A stretch of 64,000 nt of DNA from Polynucleobacter meluiroseus (GTDB lineage Bacteria; Pseudomonadota; Gammaproteobacteria; Burkholderiales; Burkholderiaceae): the NCBI GenBank assembly GCA_945879115.1, contig CAMDUR010000002.1:38280-102279 (forward strand). Reading direction: 5' to 3'. Below are positions 7,877-15,847 of the stretch, piece by piece (position 1 is the first letter of the stretch; the number at the start of each line of letters is the position of its first letter). Made by a program: the position numbers and the translations under genes. The notes below the pieces were generated by a model. It was not told the origin of the DNA. It did not search any database and saw only the letters and a program-made list of their open reading frames with translations.

Positions 7877-9586
7877 TCAGCTATCAACTCGTTGATGTTT
7901 TTTAAGGCGGTATTCAACTTGGGCACGCCCCATTTTTAAACGCCTTGCTGCTGCTGATATATTGCCGTTACTGAGCTGCATTGCACGCTCAAAAACGAGA
8001 GTTTCAATTTGATCAAAAGAGGGCAGTATCTCTAAAAGACTATCTGCTAATGCTTGCTTTTCATTGAGAGCGTCATCAGTTAATTTATTTTTGACTAATG
8101 AGCCGCTGGCACTTAGGTTAAATGAATCAATTTTGAGCTTTTCACCAGAGGTAAAAAGATGTTGAATATCAATCACACTATTTTCTTCTGCAAGAATCAC
8201 GCCTCGCTCAATCATATTTTCAAGCTCTCTGACATTGCCGGGCCAGTCATAGTCCCACAAAGCAGCATAAGCATTAGAACTTAGACCCAATATTTTTTTA
8301 TTAGAGCGCAACGTGCTTCTTTGTAAAAAGAGTGCAACCAATAAAGGGATATCTTCTCGACGTTGACGTAGTGGTGGAATGTCAATTGGAAAAATATTCA
8401 GTCGATAAAACAAGTCTTGTCTAAATCTACCTGCATCAACTTCAGTTCTGAGATCTCTATTGGAAGCTGCAATGATTCTTACATTTGTTTTAATGACTTC
8501 TGTGCCACCAACGCGCTCGATTTCTTTTTCTTGAATCGCGCGCAAAATTTTGCTTTGTGCAGCCAGTGACAGGCTTGTAATTTCATCTAAGAGGAGTGTG
8601 CCACCATGAGCTCTTTCAAATCGACCAGGTCTGGATTTATCTGCGCCTGTAAATGCACCTTTTTCAACACCAAACAATTCAGCTTCAACGAGTTCAGGTG
8701 GAATCGCTGCACAGTTGATTGAGATGAGGGGATGTGATGATCTAGGGCTGATGGAATGAAGTGCTTTGGCAAAACATTCTTTACCAACACCACTCTCGCC
8801 AAAAAATAAAACCGTTGAATCGGTTGGGGCTACTTTTCTGACAAGATTAGCTACAGCATTAAATCCGGCAGATGTACCGACAAATCCTTCAAATGAAGCA
8901 TCTTCTTGTTGGTTGGTGATGTTTTGCTCACTGGGATTGCTAACAAAAGTGTCAATTTGTAAAAAACTAGTTTCTTCGGTGTTTTCATCATGCCACTCAG
9001 AAATAGGTTTGCCGATCACTCGGCATTGTTTGTGCCCCATAGCAACACATTCAATTTCTCGCCAATGAATAGGGATGCCGGTGGCTGCTGTGCTGAAACC
9101 ATCGGCATAGCCATTCATGATCCAGCAAGCAGGAGTTCCGCTGATACCAAAATGTTCTAGATGTGCATGGGCTTCCCAGGATGAGACCCAGTGAAAGTCA
9201 CCATAGAATTCACCACGCTCGATATCACAACTCATCGTTTTAACTGGATGGTTTCGCACAAACCCTTCGATTTCTCTGAGTCTAGCCCCTAGGGCGAGGG
9301 TTTGGGTCATGTCAGAGGTATCTAACTTTCTGATTCTCTGGCCATCTTCAAATCCTTGCTGGTACCCCAGACGATTTAATAGTTCTTTTGCTTTATGACT
9401 ACCTAAGGAGCTAACCATTTCTCTTCTCAATTCAGCAAAAGAAGAGGCATGCATCAGAAGCATGCGTTGATCAAATAATTGGATGTGACCATCATCAGGT
9501 GAGAAGTGCAGATGACCGGCTAAAAGCGCGGTATCAAGATCTTGCTCGCTATTTTTAAGCGGGCTTCTTTTTTTAACTTTGGCCAT
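7877..9586 (-). CDS. Sigma-54 dependent XylR/DmpR-type activator (regulator 2)
   Basis: A 569-residue paralogue of regulators 1 and 3 with the same domains: sensor (about 20-210), AAA+ domain with GESGVGKE Walker A, GAFTGA loop, and a C-terminal helix-turn-helix (NISAAARRLKMGRAQV). The zinc-site spacing is kept (Cys154, Glu177, Cys180, Cys188), as is the pocket Trp (Trp133), but the His that binds the phenol hydroxyl in MopR is replaced by Arg104. It is therefore likely to sense a different, perhaps acidic, aromatic. It is divergent from the reductase/Rieske oxygenase operon, which has its own sigma-54 promoter at 9741, and probably controls it. Confidence 0.88.
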   Translation of the reverse strand: MAKVKKRSPLKNSEQDLDTALLAGHLHFSPDDGHIQLFDQRMLLMHASSFAELRREMVSSLGSHKAKELLNRLGYQQGFEDGQRIRKLDTSDMTQTLALGARLREIEGFVRNHPVKTMSCDIERGEFYGDFHWVSSWEAHAHLEHFGISGTPACWIMNGYADGFSTAATGIPIHWREIECVAMGHKQCRVIGKPISEWHDENTEETSFLQIDTFVSNPSEQNITNQQEDASFEGFVGTSAGFNAVANLVRKVAPTDSTVLFFGESGVGKECFAKALHSISPRSSHPLISINCAAIPPELVEAELFGVEKGAFTGADKSRPGRFERAHGGTLLLDEITSLSLAAQSKILRAIQEKEIERVGGTEVIKTNVRIIAASNRDLRTEVDAGRFRQDLFYRLNIFPIDIPPLRQRREDIPLLVALFLQRSTLRSNKKILGLSSNAYAALWDYDWPGNVRELENMIERGVILAEENSVIDIQHLFTSGEKLKIDSFNLSASGSLVKNKLTDDALNEKQALADSLLEILPSFDQIETLVFERAMQLSNGNISAAARRLKMGRAQVEYRLKKHQRVDS

Positions 9587-9740
9587 GATATTTTAATCAA
9601 TAAAAATTCATTAAAACATGAATCATAGTTTTTAACAATTTAATTAAATGATGAAAAAAAAGATTTAAAATTAATTTGATTAAACTAATTAAATTATAAA
9701 TATCAATATTAATCATATAGATATGGATATTTATTGAATT

Positions 9741-9756
9741 TGGCATATTAATTGCA
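9741..9756 (+). promoter_or_regulatory. Sigma-54 promoter of the reductase/Rieske oxygenase operon
   Basis: TGGCAT, 5 bp, TTGCA, with GG at 9742-9743 and GC at 9754-9755, exactly 10 bp apart. The start would be near 9767, 59 bp before the reductase gene. The rest of this 239-bp divergent gap is extremely AT-rich. It contains a 12-bp palindrome ATTTAATTAAAT (9638-9649) about 123 bp upstream of the predicted start, which may be the activator site but could be chance in such sequence. Confidence 0.85.
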
Positions 9757-9825
9757 AGTTACTAACTAAATAAAAAATATATTACTTAAATAGTGAATTT
9801 ATATGAATATCGAAAGAGCTTCTGA

Positions 9826-10809
9826 ATGAGTGTTAATCAAATAGTTGGGGATACCTTAGCCGTTAAGGTGAGCAAGAAGGAATTGATTGCCGATAGCGTT
9901 ATGTTCTTGGAGTTAGTGGATCCAAAGGGTGAGGATTTGCCAAAATTTACTGCTGGCGCTCATATTGATATTCAGTTACCCAATGGTCTGATTCGGCCCT
10001 ACTCCCTTTGTGGTTCTTCTGCTGACCGCAAAGCTTATGAGCTTGGGGTTTTATTGGAGACCAATGGTCGAGGCGGCTCAAAGAGTGTGCATGAAGAAAT
10101 TGTTCTGGGGGCTAAATTAAGAATTAGCCACCCCAAAAATCATTTCCCCTTAGCTGTTGCTAAGCACTCTGTTTTATTCGCCGGGGGTATTGGCATTACG
10201 CCTATTTTGTCGATGGCTCAGAAGCTTTTTGATGATGCTACTTCATTTGAGATGCACTACTGTTCAAGATCTCGTTCAAGAACAGCTTTTCTAGAAAGAA
10301 TTACTGAATCACCTTTTTCGTCAAAAGTGCAATTTCATTTTGATGATGGGGTAGAAGAACAAAAGTTAAAAGCATCTGAAATCTTAAAAAATACGGCTCC
10401 TACTTCGCATATTTATGTATGCGGCCCTACGGGGTTTATGGAGCATGTGATTCAAACAGCTAAAGATTTAGCTTGGCCTGACTCGCAAATTCATTTTGAA
10501 TTTTTTAAATCTGAACCCATCGTAAAAGATGATGATGGGAGTTTCGAGGTTGAGTATCGACCTACCGGTCTAGTTATTCGTGTACCTGCAGACTTGACTG
10601 TGGCTCAAGCTTTAATTGGTGCTGGTGTCGATGTGCCTCTTTCGTGTGAACAGGGAATTTGTGGAACATGTGTCATGCAGGTGATCGACGGAGATCCTGA
10701 TCATCGCGATGTTTGCTTGAGTGATGAGGATAAAGATTTGAAGAAAATGTTCACACCTTGTTGTTCGCGTTCTCAATCTGCCAGATTGGTTTTGGATTTA
10801 AACCAATAA
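9826..10809 (+). CDS. Phthalate dioxygenase reductase-type oxidoreductase (VanB-like)
   Basis: A 327-residue electron-transfer protein with the class IA order: FMN/FAD-binding barrel first (RPYSLCG near residue 65), NAD-binding domain (GGIGITP near 121), then a C-terminal plant-type [2Fe-2S] domain (CEQGICGTC, with a later Cys). This order is that of VanB and phthalate dioxygenase reductase, the reverse of DmpP, so it is not the missing phenol hydroxylase P5 by descent. It should take electrons from NADH to the two Rieske oxygenases encoded just downstream. Whether it also serves the diiron hydroxylase, which has no reductase in the window, is open. Confidence 0.9.
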   Translation: MSVNQIVGDTLAVKVSKKELIADSVMFLELVDPKGEDLPKFTAGAHIDIQLPNGLIRPYSLCGSSADRKAYELGVLLETNGRGGSKSVHEEIVLGAKLRISHPKNHFPLAVAKHSVLFAGGIGITPILSMAQKLFDDATSFEMHYCSRSRSRTAFLERITESPFSSKVQFHFDDGVEEQKLKASEILKNTAPTSHIYVCGPTGFMEHVIQTAKDLAWPDSQIHFEFFKSEPIVKDDDGSFEVEYRPTGLVIRVPADLTVAQALIGAGVDVPLSCEQGICGTCVMQVIDGDPDHRDVCLSDEDKDLKKMFTPCCSRSQSARLVLDLNQ

Positions 10810-10862
10810 CAAGATAAATATAAAAATATATCAATAAAAAACTTATTAATAGGAGTGATATT

Positions 10863-11948
10863 GTGATGATTGAAGTTAAAACTATCGAGTTCAAAAATAC
10901 TAAAAGAACGTTTTTAACGAATGCATGGTACGTAGCTGCCATATCTACCGATGTGGAGGGTGAGAAACTCTTTCATCGAACGATATTGAATAAGCCAGTT
11001 TTGATTTATCGAAAGATAAATGGCACGCCAATTGCCATGTTGGATCGTTGTCCACATCGATTTGCGCCATTGCACCTTGGTAAGCGTGTTGGTGATGATA
11101 TTTCTTGTTTGTATCATGCTTTGCAATTTGATTGCGAGGGTCAATGTACCCACAATCCTCATGGCAATGGTTTGATTCCTAAAGCCGCGAAAGTGCCAAC
11201 TTTTTCATTGATGGAGAAGTATGGATTTATTTGGATCTGGATTGGGGACGAGGCAGCAGACCCTAGCAAACTGCCTGATTACAGTATGTTGACCAATGGT
11301 CATTCCAATAGTGTGGGGCATACATACATGCATGTGAAATCGAACTATCAGGTGATCATTGATAACGTCATGGATTTAAGTCACGTGGATCATGTGCATG
11401 GCGAGATTATTTCAACGCGCGGCCAGTTGACACCTCAAATACCTAAAGTTGAAGAAAGTTCTACCCATGTCAAGGCTTCATGGAAATGGAAGCAAACGCC
11501 CCCAATCATGATTTTTTCTAATTTTTTACCTAAGCCAGCAGAAGAGGCAAAACATTTTGTACAGGTAACGTGGGAAGCGCCATCCCATATTGAGTTGATC
11601 ATTGGCGCCACACAAGAAGAGTTTGATGGCGAGTTAAATTTCCACAACACCACTTCTCAGTATGACTTGCATACAACAACTCCTGAGACTGAGGATACGA
11701 GCCATTATTTCTTTGCTACACGCCGCAATCATTTAGAAGAAGATGCCGATTTTAATCAATTCAAGATTAAAGCCATGCACGATGCTTTTGAGATGGAGGA
11801 TATTCCTATTATTGAAAATATTCATACAAACATGGGAACGACTGACTTCTTTAGCTTAGACCCTGTATTGATGAGCAATGATATTGCTCCAGTGAAATTT
11901 AGAAAAAGCCTGTCAAAATTGGTTGAGAAGGAAATTAATCAATCTTGA
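10863..11948 (+). CDS. VanA-type Rieske non-haem iron oxygenase, copy 1
   Basis: A Rieske oxygenase of about 360 residues. The N-terminal cluster motif is CPH ... CLYH (C-x-H then C-x2-H). The catalytic domain shows DLSHVDHVH for the two His ligands and MEDIPIIE for the Asp. The family (VanA, dicamba O-demethylase) performs O-demethylations and hydroxylations of aromatic acids. AGGAG lies at 10851; GTG at 10863 and ATG at 10866 are both possible starts. It shares long, nearly identical DNA with the next gene through the Rieske half, while the catalytic half has diverged. The substrate cannot be read from the sequence. Confidence 0.9.
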   Translation: MMIEVKTIEFKNTKRTFLTNAWYVAAISTDVEGEKLFHRTILNKPVLIYRKINGTPIAMLDRCPHRFAPLHLGKRVGDDISCLYHALQFDCEGQCTHNPHGNGLIPKAAKVPTFSLMEKYGFIWIWIGDEAADPSKLPDYSMLTNGHSNSVGHTYMHVKSNYQVIIDNVMDLSHVDHVHGEIISTRGQLTPQIPKVEESSTHVKASWKWKQTPPIMIFSNFLPKPAEEAKHFVQVTWEAPSHIELIIGATQEEFDGELNFHNTTSQYDLHTTTPETEDTSHYFFATRRNHLEEDADFNQFKIKAMHDAFEMEDIPIIENIHTNMGTTDFFSLDPVLMSNDIAPVKFRKSLSKLVEKEINQS

Positions 11949-11986
11949 TGGTTTCAATATTTATTTGTTACTTTGAGGAAATCAAT

Positions 11987-13069
11987 ATGAATGCAGAAGT
12001 AAAAACAATTCAGTTTCAGAAAAATATCAGCAGCCCATTTTTAATGAACTGTTGGTATGTGGCAGCAATGTCAACCGATGTGAAAGGTGAAGATTTATTT
12101 CACCGAACACTTTTAAATAAGCCAGTTTTGATTTATCGAAAAATGGATGGCACACCAATTGCGATGTTGGATCGTTGTCCACATCGATTTGCGCCATTGC
12201 ACCTTGGTAAGCGCGTTGGTGATGATATTTCTTGTTTGTATCACGCTTTGCAATTTGATTGCGAGGGTCAATGCACCCACAATCCTCATGGCAATGGTTT
12301 GATTCCTAAAGCTGCAAAAGTGCCAACCTTTCCATTGATGGAGAAGTATGGATTTATTTGGATCTGGATGGGGGATGAAGCGGCAGACCCTAGCAAACTG
12401 CCTGATTACAGTATGTTGACCAATGGGCATTCCAATAGTGTGGGGCATACCTATATGCATGTGAAAGCCAACTATCAATTGCTAACTGACAATGTGATGG
12501 ATTTAAGTCATATTGATCATGTGCATGGCGAGATTATTTCAACGCGTGGGCAGTTGTCGCCTTTGATTCCAAAAATTCAAGAAAATGATCGAATGGTTCG
12601 TGCTGGCTGGGAATGGAAACAAACTCCTGCGTTGTTAATTCTGAATCAATTTTTGCCAGAGCCTCAGGCTGAAGCTAGGCAATTTTTTGATATCACCTGG
12701 ATGCCACCATCGCATATTCAGCTATCGGTAGGAGCAACCCAAACCCCGGATGTTCCGTTAAATCTTGAAAACTGTGTAGGGCAATATGATTTACACACTA
12801 CTACCCCAGAAACTGAAGATTCAACACATTACTTCTTTGCCACTCGCCGCAACCATATTGAGGAAGATAGCGAATACAACCAGATGAAAATCAAGGCGAT
12901 GCATGAAGCTTTTGAAACTGAAGATATTCCTATTTTAGAAATGGTCCACACACAAATGGGCACAACTGACTTTTTGGGCTTAAATCCCGTTTTAATGAGT
13001 AACGATATTGCACCCGTCAAAGTTAGAAAGGCTTTAATGAAGCTGATTACGCAAGAGCAGCAACCTTAA
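11987..13069 (+). CDS. VanA-type Rieske non-haem iron oxygenase, copy 2
   Basis: A 360-residue paralogue of the preceding gene with the same CPH/CLYH Rieske motif, DLSHIDHVH iron motif and EDIPILE segment. The ATG at 11987 is preferred because GAGGAAAT precedes it by a few bases; an upstream ATG at 11945 would overlap the previous gene and adds residues unlike the family. The two copies are in tandem behind one reductase, so they either form a mixed oligomer or handle two substrates with one electron supply. Regulation is presumably from the sigma-54 promoter at 9741. Confidence 0.9.
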   Translation: MNAEVKTIQFQKNISSPFLMNCWYVAAMSTDVKGEDLFHRTLLNKPVLIYRKMDGTPIAMLDRCPHRFAPLHLGKRVGDDISCLYHALQFDCEGQCTHNPHGNGLIPKAAKVPTFPLMEKYGFIWIWMGDEAADPSKLPDYSMLTNGHSNSVGHTYMHVKANYQLLTDNVMDLSHIDHVHGEIISTRGQLSPLIPKIQENDRMVRAGWEWKQTPALLILNQFLPEPQAEARQFFDITWMPPSHIQLSVGATQTPDVPLNLENCVGQYDLHTTTPETEDSTHYFFATRRNHIEEDSEYNQMKIKAMHEAFETEDIPILEMVHTQMGTTDFLGLNPVLMSNDIAPVKVRKALMKLITQEQQP

Positions 13070-13086
13070 TAAAGGTTTGCGTGATA

Positions 13087-13116
13087 ATGAGCCAACCTGG
13101 CCGGGTTGACTCATTT
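13087..13116 (+). terminator. Weak terminator after the Rieske oxygenase operon
   Basis: ATGAG/CAACC and GGTTG/CTCAT arms with one mismatch are followed by a short T-rich run (TTTCTTT beyond). A TATAAT at 13153-13158 suggests that the next gene has its own promoter. Confidence 0.5.
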
Positions 13117-13207
13117 CTTTGGAACTCAGGGAAATGCCTATTTCATAGGCTCTATAATGTTGTTTTAATAGAGGTTCGCCGAATAATTAATATAGGAATT
13201 GCCTGAG

Positions 13208-14578
13208 ATGTCTGAAAGAACTAAATATTTACTAGATGAGACCCAAATGCCTAAGTCCTGGTACAACATCCAGGCTGATTTACCTAAGGCATTGCCCCCT
13301 GTATTGCATCCTGGAACCATGAAGCCCATAGGCCCTGATGATTTGGCGCCTTTATTTCCCATGGAGTTAATTCTCCAAGAGGTGAGTACGGAAAGAGACA
13401 TTGAGATTCCTCAGCCTGTTCAAGATATTTATAAACTGTGGCGACCAGCGCCTATGTATCGTGCACGTCGTCTAGAAAAGGCCTTAGGCACACCAGCAAA
13501 AATCTTCTATAAGTATGAAGGTGGGAGCCCTGCTGGTAGCCACAAACCTAATACTGCAGTACCACAAGCTTTTTACAATGCGCAAGAAGGAGTTAAGAAA
13601 TTAACAACTGAAACTGGAGCGGGCCAATGGGGCACTTCAATTTCTTTTGCGGGTAATATTTTTGGCTTAGAAGTTTTGGTATTTCAGGTGCGGGTTTCAT
13701 ACGATCAGAAGCCCTACCGCCGCGCTGTAATGGAAACTTATGGAGGTCGTTGTGTTGCCTCTCCATCGCAAGAAACAGCTTATGGACGTCAAGTGCTGGC
13801 AGAAAGACCGGATCATCCTGGCAGCTTAGGCATTGCTATTTCTGAGGCAGTTGAAATAGCGGCTCAAAGTGATGACACTAAATATGCGCTTGGATCAGTT
13901 TTGAATCACGTTCTTTTGCATCAGACGGTGACAGGTATTGAGTCCATTCAGCAGTTAGAAATGGCTGACGTTCAGGCTGATGTCGTAGTGGCTTGTACGG
14001 GTGGTGGCTCTAACTTTGCAGGTATTGCCTTCCCATTTATCGGTCAAGGTTTGCGTGGGGGCAAGATGCCAAGAATTGTGGCCGTTGAGCCAGCAGCATG
14101 TCCATCATTAACACGTGGTAAGTATGCGTATGACTTTGGTGATACAGCACATTTGACACCACTTACAAAAATGCATACTTTGGGTTCAACCTTTACCCCA
14201 CCGGGATTCCATGCGGGTGGTTTGCGTTATCACGGCATGGCGCCATTGGTTTCTCATGTCAAAGAGTTGGGTTTACTCGAAGCAACTTCATACACACAAG
14301 GTGAGTGCTTTGCTGCAGGTGTTCTATTTGCTCGAGCAGAAGGCATTGTGCCTGCGCCTGAGGCCAATCATGCGGTCAAGGGGGTCATTGAAGAAGCGCT
14401 TCGTTGCAAGCGTGAAGGTCGCAGTGAAACGATTGTTTTCAATCTATGTGGTCATGGTCACTTTGACATGGTTGCTTACCAGAAATACTTTGCTGGTGAA
14501 TTAACCGATGAGCAATACGATGAAAAAGAGTTGGCAATGGCATTATCTGGATTGCCTTCAGTATCACCAAATCTTTGA
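13208..14578 (+). CDS. TrpB2-type tryptophan synthase beta-like PLP enzyme
   Basis: A 456-residue fold-type II PLP enzyme of the TrpB2 class, longer than the roughly 400-residue TrpB1. The Schiff-base Lys is in GSHKPN (about Lys113) and the phosphate-binding loop is CTGGGSNFAG. The ATG at 13208 is chosen because AGGAA lies 9 nt before it; the TTG at 13199 would abut that site. TrpB2 enzymes make tryptophan from indole and serine or phosphoserine, often without TrpA. No trpA or trpF is nearby and the trpE-C genes lie about 23 kb away. It has its own TATAAT and terminator, so it appears to be a single transcription unit inserted between catabolic operons. Confidence 0.87.
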   Translation: MSERTKYLLDETQMPKSWYNIQADLPKALPPVLHPGTMKPIGPDDLAPLFPMELILQEVSTERDIEIPQPVQDIYKLWRPAPMYRARRLEKALGTPAKIFYKYEGGSPAGSHKPNTAVPQAFYNAQEGVKKLTTETGAGQWGTSISFAGNIFGLEVLVFQVRVSYDQKPYRRAVMETYGGRCVASPSQETAYGRQVLAERPDHPGSLGIAISEAVEIAAQSDDTKYALGSVLNHVLLHQTVTGIESIQQLEMADVQADVVVACTGGGSNFAGIAFPFIGQGLRGGKMPRIVAVEPAACPSLTRGKYAYDFGDTAHLTPLTKMHTLGSTFTPPGFHAGGLRYHGMAPLVSHVKELGLLEATSYTQGECFAAGVLFARAEGIVPAPEANHAVKGVIEEALRCKREGRSETIVFNLCGHGHFDMVAYQKYFAGELTDEQYDEKELAMALSGLPSVSPNL

Positions 14579-14594
14579 TCATTTACAACTCTCC

Positions 14595-14625
14595 AAAAAG
14601 GGTCACTTTTTAGTGACCCTTTTTT
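14595..14625 (+). terminator. Rho-independent terminator after the trpB2-like gene
   Basis: GGGTCAC and GTGACCC arms with a 6-nt loop are preceded by five A and followed by six T. It closes the single-gene unit. Confidence 0.93.
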
Positions 14626-14735
14626 ATTGGTTTTGGTGATCTGTGAATGATGCTTTTAAGAAACTAAATCAGTTAGTCGTCCTGATGACATTGTTAATAC
14701 TAGATTGTGAGGCAATATATCTTTCTTTAGGGGAA

Positions 14736-14777
14736 ATTCTGATTGATTTAAAGATTTATACGGATCACAATCAGAAT
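14736..14777. repeat. Inverted repeat upstream of catechol 2,3-dioxygenase (possible operator)
   Basis: ATTCTGATTG (14736-14745) and CAATCAGAAT (14768-14777) are perfect 10-bp inverted copies separated by 22 bp, about 32 bp centre to centre. This spacing fits two half-sites or paired operators on one DNA face. No sigma-54 promoter is visible in this gap. Confidence 0.5.
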
Positions 14778-14799
14778 GCTAAATATATGTATTCATCGG

Positions 14800-14825
14800 T
14801 TCTTAAAAAAATCTTTTTTTAAGAA
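14800..14825 (+). repeat. Nearly all-A/T 12-bp hairpin in the leader of catechol 2,3-dioxygenase
   Basis: TTCTTAAAAAAA and TTTTTTTAAGAA are perfect arms with a 2-nt loop, ending shortly before the ribosome site AAGGAG. The remaining part of the 265-bp gap shows no coding sequence. The hairpin may tune translation or mRNA stability; it lacks a GC core, so it is a poor terminator. Confidence 0.5.
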
Positions 14826-14843
14826 AATAATAAGGAGATTTAC

Positions 14844-15776
14844 ATGGCAATGACAGGCGTATTAAGACCAGGTCACGCACAAATTCGTGTATTAGATTTG
14901 GAAGAAGCATTACATTTTTATAGAAATGTTTTGGGTTTAGTGGAAACAGGTAAAGATGCTTCAGGTCGCCATTACTTTAAAGGTTGGGATGAGCGTGATC
15001 ACCATAGCGTGATCATTCGTCAAGCTGATCGTGCGGGTATTGATTTCTTTGGTTTTAGAGTTTTGAATGTGGCAACACTTAATCAGCTCGAAAAAGACTT
15101 AAATGCTTATGGTGTTAAAACGGAGCGTATTCCAGCCGGCGATTTATTAGAAACCGGTGAGCGCGTGCGCTTTCAAGCGCCATCGGGTCACTTCTTTGAG
15201 TTGTATGCAGAAAAAACCCACATAGGTAATGGCTCTGGTTTGGTAAATCCTAACCCATGGAATCCTAAGACAGCTGAACATGGCATTGCTCCAATCCGTA
15301 TGGACCATTGCTTACTCTATGGACCAAATATTGATGCCAATAAAGAATTATTTACAAAAGTATTAGGTTTTAGAGTGGTTGAGTATGTGATGGCACCTGA
15401 TGGTGAGCACACAGCAGCTTACTTTATGAGCTGTTCACACAAAGCTCACGATATTGCTTTTGTTGAGCATCCAGAACCAGGCAAATTGCATCACATTTCT
15501 TATCGTCTAGAGTCTTGGGAGAAGGTTCTGCGTGCGGCTGACATCATTGGTATGAATAAAGTGCCTGTAGATCTTAGCCCAACCCGTCATGGCGTGACCC
15601 GTGGCACAACTATCTATGCGTGGGATCCATCCGGTAACCGTTTTGAAACATTCTGCGGAAGCTACGAGCCATACCCAGATTGGGAACCAATCAAGTGGAC
15701 GTTCGATGAGTTTGGTTATGGTTTAGACCATACAACTGGTAAGCTGCATGAATCTTTCTTAACTATTGTTAGTTAA
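14844..15776 (+). CDS. xylE: Catechol 2,3-dioxygenase (extradiol, XylE/DmpB type)
   Basis: A 310-residue two-domain VOC enzyme. The iron ligands are His155, His217 and Glu268, and the conserved active-site residues are His202, His249 (in TRHG) and Tyr258, each offset by 2-3 from XylE. It should cleave catechol or a methylcatechol between C2 and C3 to a 2-hydroxymuconic semialdehyde. An AAGGAG ribosome site precedes the ATG. Unlike in dmp and xyl operons, no ferredoxin gene precedes it. A terminator follows at 15801, so this gene is largely transcribed separately from the SDR gene behind it. Confidence 0.93.
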   Translation: MAMTGVLRPGHAQIRVLDLEEALHFYRNVLGLVETGKDASGRHYFKGWDERDHHSVIIRQADRAGIDFFGFRVLNVATLNQLEKDLNAYGVKTERIPAGDLLETGERVRFQAPSGHFFELYAEKTHIGNGSGLVNPNPWNPKTAEHGIAPIRMDHCLLYGPNIDANKELFTKVLGFRVVEYVMAPDGEHTAAYFMSCSHKAHDIAFVEHPEPGKLHHISYRLESWEKVLRAADIIGMNKVPVDLSPTRHGVTRGTTIYAWDPSGNRFETFCGSYEPYPDWEPIKWTFDEFGYGLDHTTGKLHESFLTIVS

Positions 15777-15800
15777 GTTGTTTATTCAATAGTTGAATTG

Positions 15801-15836
15801 GGTCACTTGGTATTTTACTAAGTGACCATTTTTTTT
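15801..15836 (+). terminator. Terminator or attenuator between catechol dioxygenase and SDR genes
   Basis: GGTCACTT and AAGTGACC arms (extendable through GTA/TAC) are followed by A and then eight T. The next gene starts only 12 bp later with no visible promoter between, so it probably reduces rather than ends transcription into the following operon. Confidence 0.85.
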
Positions 15837-15847
15837 AAAGGTTTCAA

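Noticed and set aside
9826..10809. Reading the reductase as the missing phenol hydroxylase P5
   Set aside because: The domain order is flavin-NAD-[2Fe-2S], the reverse of DmpP, and it heads the Rieske oxygenase operon.
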